A stretch of 46,515 nucleotides of DNA from JAICWY01 sp964531205 (lineage in GTDB: Bacteria; Vulcanimicrobiota; Vulcanimicrobiia; Vulcanimicrobiales; Vulcanimicrobiaceae), in assembly GCA_964531205.1 (NCBI GenBank), contig CAZHGH010000013.1:1-46515 (forward strand), given 5' to 3'. Each line of letters starts with the position of its first letter. Within the stretch, counting starts at the first letter, position 1. This document shows, in pieces, positions 32,683 to 40,841 of the stretch. The notes below the pieces were generated by a model. That model was not told where the DNA came from, did not search any database, and worked only from the letters and a program-made list of their open reading frames with translations. The position numbers were made by a program, and so were the translations under genes.

Positions 32683-33453
32683 TTACTCGCTCGGCTTTTG
32701 CAGTCGGGCAACGTCTGCCGCAGAGATACCTTCTAGAGCGAGGCCGTAGCCTACGCTCTCATCCACGACACGGCGCATTTTCTGGATGAGCGCTACACGG
32801 GCATAGCTTGTGGTGAGGGGCGGAAGTTTTATAAGGCGCGCCGCGATCTCACGCGCGCGGTCCAGCAGTTGCTCGCGTTGAACGATTTCGCTAACGACGC
32901 CGAGAGACTTCGCTTCCTGAGCCTCGATAATCTGTTGGGTTAGCACGAAGGTACGTCCCCGTATTGGACCGATAACTTCCTGCCAGAGTGAATGTACACC
33001 GTCCCCAGGAACGAGGCCGAAATTCAGATGCGGCTTGTCTTGAAAAATTGTGTCAGGCGTCGCGAGAACGACGTCCGCCAGCAAGGCATATTCCGAGTGA
33101 ACGGTGGTTGGGCCGTTGAGCGCAGCAATAACAGGTGCCGAAATGTCAAGTATATTTAAAAGAACCTTCTTGCCTTCGCGGTAGATTTTATCGTAACCAC
33201 GGGGTGTAAAGAAATCGAATCCTGCTGCATCGATGTTGTCGATAAACGCGTTCCCGGCACCCGTTAGGATGACAACGCGGTTCTCCGCATCGTCGGCGAT
33301 ATGATGAAAGAGATCTACAAACTCCTCATGTACATATCCGTTGAATACCAACGTGTCGCCGTCCGTGTGAAGAATAACCTCCATCACGCCGTCGGGCGAA
33401 CGCGTAAGCTTTGCGTGCGGAAAGGAATCCTTATATTTGTTGAAATCCGACAT
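32683..33453 (-). CDS. Crotonase-superfamily hydrolase, 6-oxocamphor-hydrolase-like
   Basis: A 256-residue crotonase-fold enzyme (VILTGAGNAFIDNIDAAGFD, then NGPTTVHSEYALLADVVLATPDTIFQ). It lacks the usual hydratase glutamates. Instead it has His42, His119 (VHSEYALLAD), His142 and Asp151 (KPHLNFGLVPGDGVHSLW) and Glu241 near the end. From memory, 6-oxocamphor hydrolase uses His45, His122, His145, Asp154 and Glu244: every one is shifted by exactly three, as expected for orthologous spacing. Trp40 of that enzyme would be Phe37 here. So a retro-Claisen C-C cleavage of a beta-diketone is more likely than enoyl-CoA hydration. The length (256 versus 257) fits. It shares a unit with DUF2267. Confidence 0.82.
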   Translation of the reverse strand: MSDFNKYKDSFPHAKLTRSPDGVMEVILHTDGDTLVFNGYVHEEFVDLFHHIADDAENRVVILTGAGNAFIDNIDAAGFDFFTPRGYDKIYREGKKVLLNILDISAPVIAALNGPTTVHSEYALLADVVLATPDTIFQDKPHLNFGLVPGDGVHSLWQEVIGPIRGRTFVLTQQIIEAQEAKSLGVVSEIVQREQLLDRAREIAARLIKLPPLTTSYARVALIQKMRRVVDESVGYGLALEGISAADVARLQKPSE

Positions 33454-33528
33454 GAGTCTACTATAGCCGGACGACTGCTGCTTGTCCGCTAAGTAGTGGT
33501 TTGCACCGCTCGGTGCGTTTTAAGCCGC

Positions 33529-34236
33529 TTAAGACGCGATTCGATCTTTTCCATCAACGCGCAGGGCGTCGACCGCTCTTGTAATTGCAACGATCGCTGC
33601 TACGTCGTCCCTGAACCCGCGGGTGACGCTTTCGACCGCTGAAATCAATTCCTGCGCAGAGATACCACCCGTCGAACGGAGTATACCGTGAATGAGGCTG
33701 CATATTCCGTCGATCCCGATGAACCGGTTACGCCCATCAATAGACGGTGCGTCGAGCAGCCCGTCCGTCATCAATACAAACGAATCGCCGGCTGCGTAGG
33801 GTACCACCTCATCGTAATATTGCGCTTCGCAAAAGACTCCATAGAGCGGGCCTGTCGGCCTGAGGTGGTAGTGGCGTCTTCCATCCGAGTTAAAGCGTAG
33901 GACGTCGACGTGGCCCGCTGAAGCGAAGGTAGCCACGGAAGTGTGGGAGTCCAATGTTACGATAGCACCCGATCCGAATGAAATACCTTCGCGATCGCTG
34001 CTTGTCGCTAACAACCGTGCGTTTAGCGACCGGAACACGCTCGCCGGCGTTAATCCCCGCCACAAGCAAGATTTTACGAAATGCAGAGTGTCGCTCGCGA
34101 GTTTCCCAGCCGCCGCACCGTGGCCACAAGCGTCCAGTACAATTAAATGCCAGTTTCCATCTAGGCCCGTCAACGCGTCTACCCGATCGCCGCAGCCGCT
34201 CACATCGTAGCCGTAAACTGCTTTCGATATATTCAC
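33529..34236 (-). CDS. Stand-alone PP2C/SpoIIE-type protein phosphatase
   Basis: A 235-residue PPM phosphatase without a sensor domain. Motifs: VSGCGDRVDAL (first metal aspartate region), WHLIVLDACGHGAAAGKLAS (D-x-x-G-H-G), FASAGHVDVLRF, VLMTDGLLDAP (T-D-G) and FRDDVAAIVAI (D-D). This set is typical of RsbU/RsbX/SpoIIE enzymes that dephosphorylate STAS anti-sigma antagonists. A candidate STAS substrate lies at 22052-22390, but outside the proposed island; the pair would be speculative. No kinase is adjacent. Confidence 0.88.
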   Translation of the reverse strand: MNISKAVYGYDVSGCGDRVDALTGLDGNWHLIVLDACGHGAAAGKLASDTLHFVKSCLWRGLTPASVFRSLNARLLATSSDREGISFGSGAIVTLDSHTSVATFASAGHVDVLRFNSDGRRHYHLRPTGPLYGVFCEAQYYDEVVPYAAGDSFVLMTDGLLDAPSIDGRNRFIGIDGICSLIHGILRSTGGISAQELISAVESVTRGFRDDVAAIVAITRAVDALRVDGKDRIAS

Positions 34237-34532
34237 GATGTAAGGATAGGTGACGTCCGCGCATGTGTCTGCTAAGCGTACATCGACAAGCGCATCAGCC
34301 CTCTATCCGAAGAACAAGCGCCATCGCGAACGCAATTGTTGCGGCCCTGCCCAGCGCCGCACGCTGCAGCCAAGTCAGATGCTGCTCGCCATGCGCTACG
34401 CCGCAGACGCGGCACTGCTGTCGATCTACCATTTCACGTAGCTCATTTACCTTACGTTACTGGCTTGTCCGCGCACGGTCTGCAAAGTCGAAGTTAGCAG
34501 ACACTTCATTACGCTGCCGCTAGCCTTGACAC
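34237..34532. other. Intergenic region upstream of the nickel permease
   Basis: About 296 bp between divergent genes. No ORF, repeat or RNA structure is convincing. The phosphatase and permease promoters must lie here, but I cannot mark a clear -35/-10 pair. Confidence 0.5.
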
Positions 34533-35204
34533 ATGATGCTGACCGGAGCCTTTGCCGTCTACGTCCTGGGCCTGCGTCACGGTGCGGATCCGGATCACTT
34601 GGCAGCAATCGATAATCTGACGCGCAATTCGATGGGGCATGGACGACCTTGGCTGTCACGCTTCGTCGGAACGCTTTTCGCCTTCGGTCACGCAGTGATG
34701 CTCCTCGCAATCGCGACGATCGTTGGATTTCTCGGCGGTCGATTCGCTTCACAAGGGCCGCTTGTCGAGCGAACGGGCACGTGGATTTCGATCGCGTTAC
34801 TGTTGTTCCTCGCAGCGTCTAATATCCGCCAACTGGTCGCCGGGAAAGCGGAACTTGCGCCGGGATTGAAAACGAGATTTCTGCCGCCCGTCCTTTACAA
34901 CGCAACATCACCGTGGGCTGCAATCCCCATTGGGTTGCTGTTCGGCTTTGGCTTCGAAACGTCGAGCCAAGTAGCAGCGTATGCGGTTGCATTTGGGGCG
35001 CGTTCGGGCATTTCCGGAGCGCTTGCTGCTGCGTCCTTGTTCTGTCTCGGGATGCTGTGTAGCGATACACTCGATTCGTTGTTTATTCACCGTCTTCTGT
35101 CGCATCGGAGCGCCAAAAGCCGGCTCAGAGCGGCAATGTGGGTCTGGTCGATTTCTGCTTTTGCGATAGCCGTGGCCGTATGGGAGTTTTTTTCGCAATG
35201 CTAA
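34533..35204 (+). CDS. Nickel/cobalt permease, NiCoT (HoxN/NixA) family
   Basis: A 223-residue membrane protein with about six helices. The family signature HX4DH is present in the second helix region (GLRHGADPDHLAAIDNLTR), and the second signature (LLFGFGFETSSQVA) corresponds to the LGFDTATE motif, with Glu and Gln variants. These two motifs bind and move Ni2+ (or Co2+). The length is short for the family (usual about 300-370), closer to compact forms. Its position, 72 bp upstream of a gene coupled to the urease operon, points to nickel supply for urease. ATG 34533 follows a weak site; ATG 34536 also possible. Confidence 0.87.
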   Translation: MMLTGAFAVYVLGLRHGADPDHLAAIDNLTRNSMGHGRPWLSRFVGTLFAFGHAVMLLAIATIVGFLGGRFASQGPLVERTGTWISIALLLFLAASNIRQLVAGKAELAPGLKTRFLPPVLYNATSPWAAIPIGLLFGFGFETSSQVAAYAVAFGARSGISGALAAASLFCLGMLCSDTLDSLFIHRLLSHRSAKSRLRAAMWVWSISAFAIAVAVWEFFSQC

Positions 35205-35276
35205 CAGCTTATCGGCATACATAGCGCGTCATTCATGTCATCGTTATTCAAACCCATGCATACAGGAGAGAGTGCT

Positions 35277-36563
35277 TTGAACGAAATGAAGTCCATGCAG
35301 GCAATGCAGCCGCATATGATGAGCGGCGGACATCTGTACATGCAGACGAACGAAATTCAGAACTGCATCATTCACTGGAAGCGTGCTCCTGACGGAACGC
35401 TTACGGAAGTAGAACGCTGCTCGACAGGCGGCGCCGGCTCGGGCGTTTACAAGCCTGTAAGTGGCCAGGAAAGCGCCCCGAACGCCTTTGAGGGCGCGGC
35501 CAGCGTAATCATGACGCCGGATCGCCGCTTGCTTTTCGCTACCAACGGTGGCGATAATTCCGTGTCGAGCTTCCACATCGGCGAGGATGGACGCCTCACA
35601 CTCGTTGACGTGAAGCGGACGGGCAATGTGTTAACCGGACGCTTCGGCGAGCTCAACGGCAGGAGTGGTACGGCTAAATCGCTTGCATATTCACCGTCGA
35701 CGTCAACGCTCTACGTACTGCACTCGTTCGGCCCGGATCATCTGCGCTTAATGTCGGTCGACGCGGATGGCAAACTGACGCCTCGGTCCGAGCGGTACAC
35801 CATGAATACGCCCGACAAACCGCATCGCGTGCCCACCGTGGCCGTCCTTTCGCCCGACGAACGCTTTCTGGTGGTTGGTACGACGTTCGACGAGCCCGCT
35901 AAGGCAAATCCGGACGGCTCGCCGATTATTTGGGTTAACGATAAAAACGGCGAACCTCGCTCCGTTGCATCTAATGCACCGGACCCGGATGGGCTCGGCG
36001 TTTTTCACGTCGGCGCAGACGGTGCATTAACCGGTCCGGAGTTTTACGACGCAGGGGGCGCCTCACCGTTCTTTCCGCTGTTCCTTCGCCACAAACCGAA
36101 CCACTTTGTCATCGCATACGCCGTCGCCGACGGTATTGCGATGGGCAGCATCGATGCGGACGGACGTATTACAATGAGCCCAGTCGTAAAGACAGACACG
36201 AGCAGGGGTCTACCGAGCGAGCTTTGCTGGCTCTCGGCAACGCCCGACGACCGCTTTGTCTTTGCAACGAACTTCGGTTACAGCGATCTGAGCAGTTTCA
36301 GCATCGATAACGGAGCGGTTAAGCTCGTAAAAGATCGGGCGTGCCCCAAAGTTCACGGCGACGGCACGTTCCGCGCGCTCAACGGGACGGTCAGCAGCGG
36401 GCCAAGCGATAGTTGGATCTCGCCCGACGGCAGTTACCTGTACCAAATATACGGCAATGCATGCAAACTTGTCGGATACTCTATTCAGCAAGACGGCTCT
36501 CTCAACGAAATTTGCACCTGCGAGATTCCGTACAATAGTCCCGAGGGTCTCGTCGGATTGTGA
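35277..36563 (+). CDS. Lactonase-like seven-bladed beta-propeller protein coupled to ureD
   Basis: A 428-residue propeller of the 6-phosphogluconolactonase/YncE style: SVIMTPDRRLLFATNGGDNSVSSFHIGEDGRLTLVD, AVLSPDERFLVVGTTFDEP, FHVGADGALTGPEF, WLSATPDDRFVFATNFGYSDLSSFSI and WISPDGSYLYQIYGNACKLVGYSIQQDGSL. Each blade has P-D-x-R-F-L and S-F-x-I-x-x-D-G. TTG 35277 was chosen: an AGGAG site lies 8 bases upstream; ATG 35235 (no site) and ATG 35286 are alternatives. No signal peptide, so it is probably cytoplasmic. The stop overlaps the ureD GTG by 4 bp, meaning translation is coupled to the urease operon. It is not a known urease component. Confidence 0.83.
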   Translation: MNEMKSMQAMQPHMMSGGHLYMQTNEIQNCIIHWKRAPDGTLTEVERCSTGGAGSGVYKPVSGQESAPNAFEGAASVIMTPDRRLLFATNGGDNSVSSFHIGEDGRLTLVDVKRTGNVLTGRFGELNGRSGTAKSLAYSPSTSTLYVLHSFGPDHLRLMSVDADGKLTPRSERYTMNTPDKPHRVPTVAVLSPDERFLVVGTTFDEPAKANPDGSPIIWVNDKNGEPRSVASNAPDPDGLGVFHVGADGALTGPEFYDAGGASPFFPLFLRHKPNHFVIAYAVADGIAMGSIDADGRITMSPVVKTDTSRGLPSELCWLSATPDDRFVFATNFGYSDLSSFSIDNGAVKLVKDRACPKVHGDGTFRALNGTVSSGPSDSWISPDGSYLYQIYGNACKLVGYSIQQDGSLNEICTCEIPYNSPEGLVGL

Positions 36564-37378
36564 TCGCTCGTACCTCCGATCGCGATCTGCAACGATCGCA
36601 GGGCTCAGGCCGCGTCGTGGTAAGCGGATCCGATCGGGGAACGCGCATCGTCGAGGTTCGCGAACGGTCTCCAATACGCATCATGTTTCCAAAAATCGGT
36701 AACGCGATTGAGGAGGCCGTTCTGATCAACACCGCGGGGGGCATCGCCGGCGGCGACGCACTTCACTACGAGGTCACCGCACTGCCAAACGCCTCCATTA
36801 CCTTGACGACTCAAGCCGCCGAAAAGATTTACCGGGCGCTGGATGAGCCGGCGCGCGTTTCGACTGTTCTGAATGTGCACGAACATGCAAAAGTTGCGTG
36901 GCTTCCTCAAGAGACAATCCTTTTCAACTCGGCCCGCCTTCACCGGCAGATGGACGTACAAGTTAGTGATAGCGCCGAACTGGTTGCCCTCGAGTGGCTT
37001 GTGCTTGGGCGCGCAGCGCACGGCGAACAAATGACCGCCGGAAGCATAGTCGATTCCTGGCGCGTCACAAAAAACGGGCGCCTCGTCTGGGCGGACACCT
37101 TTCGCGTAACCGACGACATATTTCCTCACTTGCACGAGGAAGCACTGCTTTCACGTTGCACTGCTCTGGCAACGGTCATTTACTCCGGCGCTGACGTCGA
37201 CGCACAGATCGAAAACTTTCGCAGCATGTCCGGCGCGATGCAAAGCCTTTGCGCGGTAACGACGGTCGCGGGAATCCTAATCGCTCGACTTGCTGCAAAG
37301 GATTCGGCAGATGTGAGGCACGGTCTGCGGACATGCTTGCAAAACACTTTTCGAGTACCAAAGATGTGGTTGAGCTAA
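36560..37378 (+). CDS. ureD: Urease accessory protein UreD
   Basis: A 272-residue UreD/UreH starting at GTG that overlaps the propeller stop by 4 bp. Family motifs are NTAGGIAGGDALHYEVTALPNASITLTTQAAEKIYRAL, WLPQETILFNSARLHRQMDVQVSD, ALEWLVLGRAAHGE and WADTFRVT. With UreF and UreG it forms the complex that loads nickel and CO2 onto apo-urease. It is the first urease gene in the order ureD-A-B-C-E-F-G, as in Klebsiella. Confidence 0.95.
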   Translation: MIARTSDRDLQRSQGSGRVVVSGSDRGTRIVEVRERSPIRIMFPKIGNAIEEAVLINTAGGIAGGDALHYEVTALPNASITLTTQAAEKIYRALDEPARVSTVLNVHEHAKVAWLPQETILFNSARLHRQMDVQVSDSAELVALEWLVLGRAAHGEQMTAGSIVDSWRVTKNGRLVWADTFRVTDDIFPHLHEEALLSRCTALATVIYSGADVDAQIENFRSMSGAMQSLCAVTTVAGILIARLAAKDSADVRHGLRTCLQNTFRVPKMWLS

Positions 37379-37379
37379 C

Positions 37380-37682
37380 ATGAATCTCACCCCACGCGAA
37401 AAAGACAAACTGTTGATCTCCCTTGCGGCTCTTGTCGCGCGCGGCCGGCTCGCGCGAGGCGTTCGATTAAACTATCCCGAGAGCGTTGCCCTTATCACGG
37501 ATTTTATCTTAGAGGGCGCGCGCGACGGTAAGACGGTTTCCGATCTTCGGTCGGAGAGCGGCAAGGTGCTCACGCGCGACCAGGTCATGGAAGGCATCCC
37601 CGAGATGCTGCATGAGATGCAAGTCGAGGCAACGTTTCCGGACGGCACCAAACTGGTTGCTCTTCACGATCCGATCCATTAG
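37380..37682 (+). CDS. ureA: Urease gamma subunit
   Basis: A 100-residue gamma subunit, the usual length, with NLTPREKDKLLISLAALVARGRLARGVRLNYPES at the start and DGTKLVALHDPIH at the end. It has no catalytic residues; it packs with the beta and alpha chains in the (alpha-beta-gamma)3 enzyme. It starts 1 bp after the ureD stop. Confidence 0.97.
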   Translation: MNLTPREKDKLLISLAALVARGRLARGVRLNYPESVALITDFILEGARDGKTVSDLRSESGKVLTRDQVMEGIPEMLHEMQVEATFPDGTKLVALHDPIH

Positions 37683-37690
37683 GTGCTCAT

Positions 37691-38014
37691 ATGATACCAG
37701 GTGAAATTTTTGCCTCGTCCGGCGATATCGTGTTGAACGAAGATAGGGAGCAGATCTCTTTAACCGTCGCTAATACCGGCGATCGACCGATTCAGGTCGG
37801 CAGTCATTTCCACTTTGCCGAGACGAACTCGTCACTCTCTTTCGATCGCGGAGCTGCTCGCGGTTATCGCCTCGACATCCCGGCAGGGACCGCCGTCCGG
37901 TTTGAGCCGGGCCAGTCGCGCGATGTCGCGCTCATTCCGTATGCCGGTGCTCGTGTGATTTACGGATTTAACCAAGCCGTCATGGGACCGCTGGAGAATC
38001 ATCATGCCCCATAA
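37691..38014 (+). CDS. ureB: Urease beta subunit
   Basis: A 107-residue beta subunit (MIPGEIFASSGDIVLNEDREQISLTVANTGDRPIQVGSHFHFAETN, GYRLDIPAGTAVRFEPGQSRDVALIPYAGARVIYGFN). It is beta-rich and structural. It starts 8 bp after ureA and its 3' end overlaps ureC by 11 bp, so all three subunits are produced together. Confidence 0.97.
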   Translation: MIPGEIFASSGDIVLNEDREQISLTVANTGDRPIQVGSHFHFAETNSSLSFDRGAARGYRLDIPAGTAVRFEPGQSRDVALIPYAGARVIYGFNQAVMGPLENHHAP

Positions 38015-39707
38015 AATGAATCGCGCCGCTTACGCGCAGATGTTTGGTCCGACCGTAGGCGATAAAGTCCGGCTCGCGGACTCGGATCTCATCATCGAAG
38101 TGGAAAACGATTTTACCGTTTACGGTGAAGAGGTGAAGTTCGGAGGCGGCAAGGTCATTCGCGACGGGATGGGGCAATCGCAGAGGTCGCGAAGCGATGG
38201 CGCCGTCGACACGGTAATCACCAACGCGCTCATTTTCGATCACTGGGGCATCGTAAAGGCCGATATTGCAATCAAGGACGGCCGCATCGCCGCTTTAGGG
38301 AAAGCCGGCAATCCTGACGTGCAGCCGAATGTCGACATCATCATCGGGCCCGGAACTGAAGTGATCGCAGGCGAAGGACTGATCGTTACAGCCGGCGGCA
38401 TCGACACGCACGTGCATTTTATCTGTCCGCAACAGATCGACGAAGCGCTGTATTCCGGCGTCACGACGATGATCGGCGGCGGAACGGGACCCGCCGTCGG
38501 AACGAACGCGACGACGTGCACGCCCGGTCCGTGGCACATTGAGCGAATGCTTCAGGCGGCCGAAGGTTTCCCAGTCAATTTCGGCTTCCTCGGCAAAGGC
38601 AACGCGAGCTTAGTGGCTGGCCTCGTCGAGCAAATAGAAGCCGGCGCTTGCGGCCTGAAACTTCATGAGGACTGGGGCACGACACCTGGCGCAATCGACT
38701 GTTGTCTCGCGGTCGCGGATGAAATGGATGTCCAGGTCGCCATTCACACCGACACGTTAAACGAAAGCGGTTTTGTCGAGCGGACGATCGAGGCGTTCAA
38801 AGGCAGAACGATCCACACGTTTCACACCGAAGGTGCGGGCGGCGGACATGCACCGGACATCATCAAGGTTTGCGGCGAGGAAAACGTTCTTCCGGCTTCG
38901 ACTACACCGACACGCCCGTACACGGTTTCGAGTACCGATGAGGCACTCGACATGGTGCTGGTCACGCACCACTTAGATCGCCGCATTCCCGAAGATCTGG
39001 CGTTTGCCGAAAGCCGCATTCGTAAGGAAACGATGGCTGCCGAAGACATTTTGCACGATTTGGGCGCGCTTTCGATTATGTCGTCGGATAGTCAGGCGAT
39101 GGGGCGTGTCGGCGAAGTGATCGTTCGCACATGGCAAGCCGCAGATAAAATGAAGAAACAATTCGGCCCGTTGCCCGACGACAAAGGCGGTAACGACAAT
39201 CTTCGCGCGCGCCGGTACATTGCAAAATATACGATCAATCCCGCAATAGCGCACGGCATTTCATCGTACGTCGGCTCGGTCGAGGTAGGAAAGCTCGCCG
39301 ACCTCGTCATCTGGCAGCCCGCGTTCTTTGGCGTGAGACCGGACATGATCCTGAAGAGCGGCACGATCGCCGGCGCGGTGATGGGCGACCCTAACGCGTC
39401 TATACCATTCCCGCAGCCGACTAACTACCGGCCGATGTTCGGCGCATTTGGCCGCTCTTTAACGGAGAGCTCAGTCGTGTTCGTCAGTCAAGCTTCGCTC
39501 GAAAGAACGCGAAAGCTTGGGCTCGCGAAACAGTTTCTTCCCGTGAGCAATACACGCAACATCGGCAAGCACTCCATGGTGTTAAATACCGCAACACCGC
39601 ATATGGAAGTTAATCCGGAGACATACGAAGTGCGAGCGGACGGGCGGCTGTTGACCTCGGAGCCTGCAAAAATCCTGCCGCTGGCTCAACGCTATTTCAT
39701 GTATTGA
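38004..39707 (+). CDS. ureC: Urease alpha (catalytic) subunit, Thr at the flap Cys position
   Basis: A 567-residue catalytic subunit. Nickel ligands and active-site residues are all present: His136/His138 (GGIDTHVHF), carbamylated Lys219 (GLKLHEDWG), His248 (AIHTDTLNESG), His274 (FHTEGAGGGHAPD) and Asp362 (MSSDSQAMGR). The flap reads LVTHHLDRR: the catalytic His322 is kept but the usual Cys (Klebsiella Cys319) is Thr321. The numbering is Klebsiella +2 throughout. Natural urease with Thr at this site is known, for example in Staphylococcus xylosus (from memory), so activity is expected. It hydrolyses urea to ammonia and carbamate. ATG 38004 has a GGAG site; ATG 38016 is an alternative. Confidence 0.97.
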   Translation: MPHKMNRAAYAQMFGPTVGDKVRLADSDLIIEVENDFTVYGEEVKFGGGKVIRDGMGQSQRSRSDGAVDTVITNALIFDHWGIVKADIAIKDGRIAALGKAGNPDVQPNVDIIIGPGTEVIAGEGLIVTAGGIDTHVHFICPQQIDEALYSGVTTMIGGGTGPAVGTNATTCTPGPWHIERMLQAAEGFPVNFGFLGKGNASLVAGLVEQIEAGACGLKLHEDWGTTPGAIDCCLAVADEMDVQVAIHTDTLNESGFVERTIEAFKGRTIHTFHTEGAGGGHAPDIIKVCGEENVLPASTTPTRPYTVSSTDEALDMVLVTHHLDRRIPEDLAFAESRIRKETMAAEDILHDLGALSIMSSDSQAMGRVGEVIVRTWQAADKMKKQFGPLPDDKGGNDNLRARRYIAKYTINPAIAHGISSYVGSVEVGKLADLVIWQPAFFGVRPDMILKSGTIAGAVMGDPNASIPFPQPTNYRPMFGAFGRSLTESSVVFVSQASLERTRKLGLAKQFLPVSNTRNIGKHSMVLNTATPHMEVNPETYEVRADGRLLTSEPAKILPLAQRYFMY

Positions 39708-40159
39708 TGGATATGCATTCTGCTTCAATTTATCGCCGTGCGGGCGACTGGCCCGAAGCCATGGCTTCCGCCACGCTAAGGCTGGATTTTGATGCACGGC
39801 ACCGGCGCCGCATTCGGCTCACCACCGACGGTGGCGAAGACGTCCTGTTGAGCCTTCCTAAAGCAGTCGCAATGGCTGACGGCGACGGCCTGCAGCTCGA
39901 CGATGGCAGATGGTTACGCGTTGAGGCCGCTGCAGAGTTCGTTGTTGAAATACGACACGAGGACCCACATCAGCTTCTGCGTCTCGCTTGGCATCTGGGA
40001 AACCGCCACTTGCCTACGGAGATTCGAGATGACGTCCTTCGCATTCGGCCCGACCATGTCATCGAAGATATGCTACGCTCCTTCGGAGCAGAACTACTAC
40101 AAGTTCGGGGATCGTTCCAACCGGAAGGCGGCGCTTACGGCGAACATACGCATGGATGA
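39707..40159 (+). CDS. ureE: Urease accessory nickel metallochaperone UreE
   Basis: A 150-residue UreE with a one-base overlap to the ureC stop (TGATG). Landmarks are VLLSLPKAVAMADGDGLQLDDGRWLRVEAAAE (peptide-binding domain) and LLRLAWHLGNRHLPTEI with the conserved nickel-binding histidine GNRHLP. The C-terminal tail is short, with only GEHTHG rather than the long histidine-rich tail of Klebsiella UreE. A TTG at 39704 gives one more residue. It passes Ni2+ to the UreG complex. Confidence 0.94.
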   Translation: MDMHSASIYRRAGDWPEAMASATLRLDFDARHRRRIRLTTDGGEDVLLSLPKAVAMADGDGLQLDDGRWLRVEAAAEFVVEIRHEDPHQLLRLAWHLGNRHLPTEIRDDVLRIRPDHVIEDMLRSFGAELLQVRGSFQPEGGAYGEHTHG

Positions 40160-40841
40160 AACCTCGCTCCTACGATTGCAGAGCTGGCTTTCTCCAGGGT
40201 TTCCCGTAGGAGCATACAGCTACTCTCACGCACTTGAATGGGCCGTTGAAGCGCAGTGCGTGCACGATCGCAAATCGCTTGTCGAATGGCTGACTGCCGA
40301 TCTGCATTACGGTTCCGGACGAAATGATGCAATCTTCTTCAGCGAAGCGTGGCGGAACGCTGCGGTCCACGACCGCGCAAAACTGTTCGAAACAGCCGAG
40401 CTTGCGGCGGCGTACCGGGCGACGCGGGAGTTCGCACTCGAATCGTCCCAGCAAGGCGCGGCAGCGCTCTCCGTGCTGCAGCAGGTCTGGCCCGAGCGCA
40501 TACTCGATTGGCTCTTGAGGACGATGCGAGAGCGTGACGTGCAGCCGACGCTCGCCGTTGTTTTTGGAGTTCGTTTTGCACGACAAGGCATTTCGCTAAA
40601 TCTCGCGCTGCCCACGTTTCTGCAAAGTTATATCGCTAATCAAGTTACCGCCGGCGTCCGTCTGATTCCGCTCGGCCAGACCGACGGGCAGATTGCCGTT
40701 GCCGAACTCGAGGCAGCGGTGGTCTCGGCGAGCGTGCGGGCCCAAAACTCGAGCATAGACGATTTGGGCTCTGCGGCTTTTATGGTAGATCTGGCTTCTA
40801 TGACGCATGAAACTCAATACACGAGGTTATTTCGCTCATGA
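40152..40841 (+). CDS. ureF: Urease accessory protein UreF
   Basis: A 229-residue helical protein starting at ATG 40152 (overlaps ureE by 8 bp; the longer upstream frame is spurious). The family start is clear: LLRLQSWLSPGFPVGAYSYSHALEWAVEA, then the GSGRNDAIFFSEAWRNA segment and LPTFLQSYIANQVTAGVRLIPLGQTDGQIAVAEL (the conserved region near the UreG contact). It acts as the activator/checkpoint in the UreD-UreF-UreG complex. Confidence 0.95.
   Translation: MDETSLLRLQSWLSPGFPVGAYSYSHALEWAVEAQCVHDRKSLVEWLTADLHYGSGRNDAIFFSEAWRNAAVHDRAKLFETAELAAAYRATREFALESSQQGAAALSVLQQVWPERILDWLLRTMRERDVQPTLAVVFGVRFARQGISLNLALPTFLQSYIANQVTAGVRLIPLGQTDGQIAVAELEAAVVSASVRAQNSSIDDLGSAAFMVDLASMTHETQYTRLFRS

Noticed and set aside
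34237..34532. A nickel/cobalt-sensing riboswitch before the NiCoT gene
   Set aside because: No four-way-junction-like paired elements could be recognised by eye.
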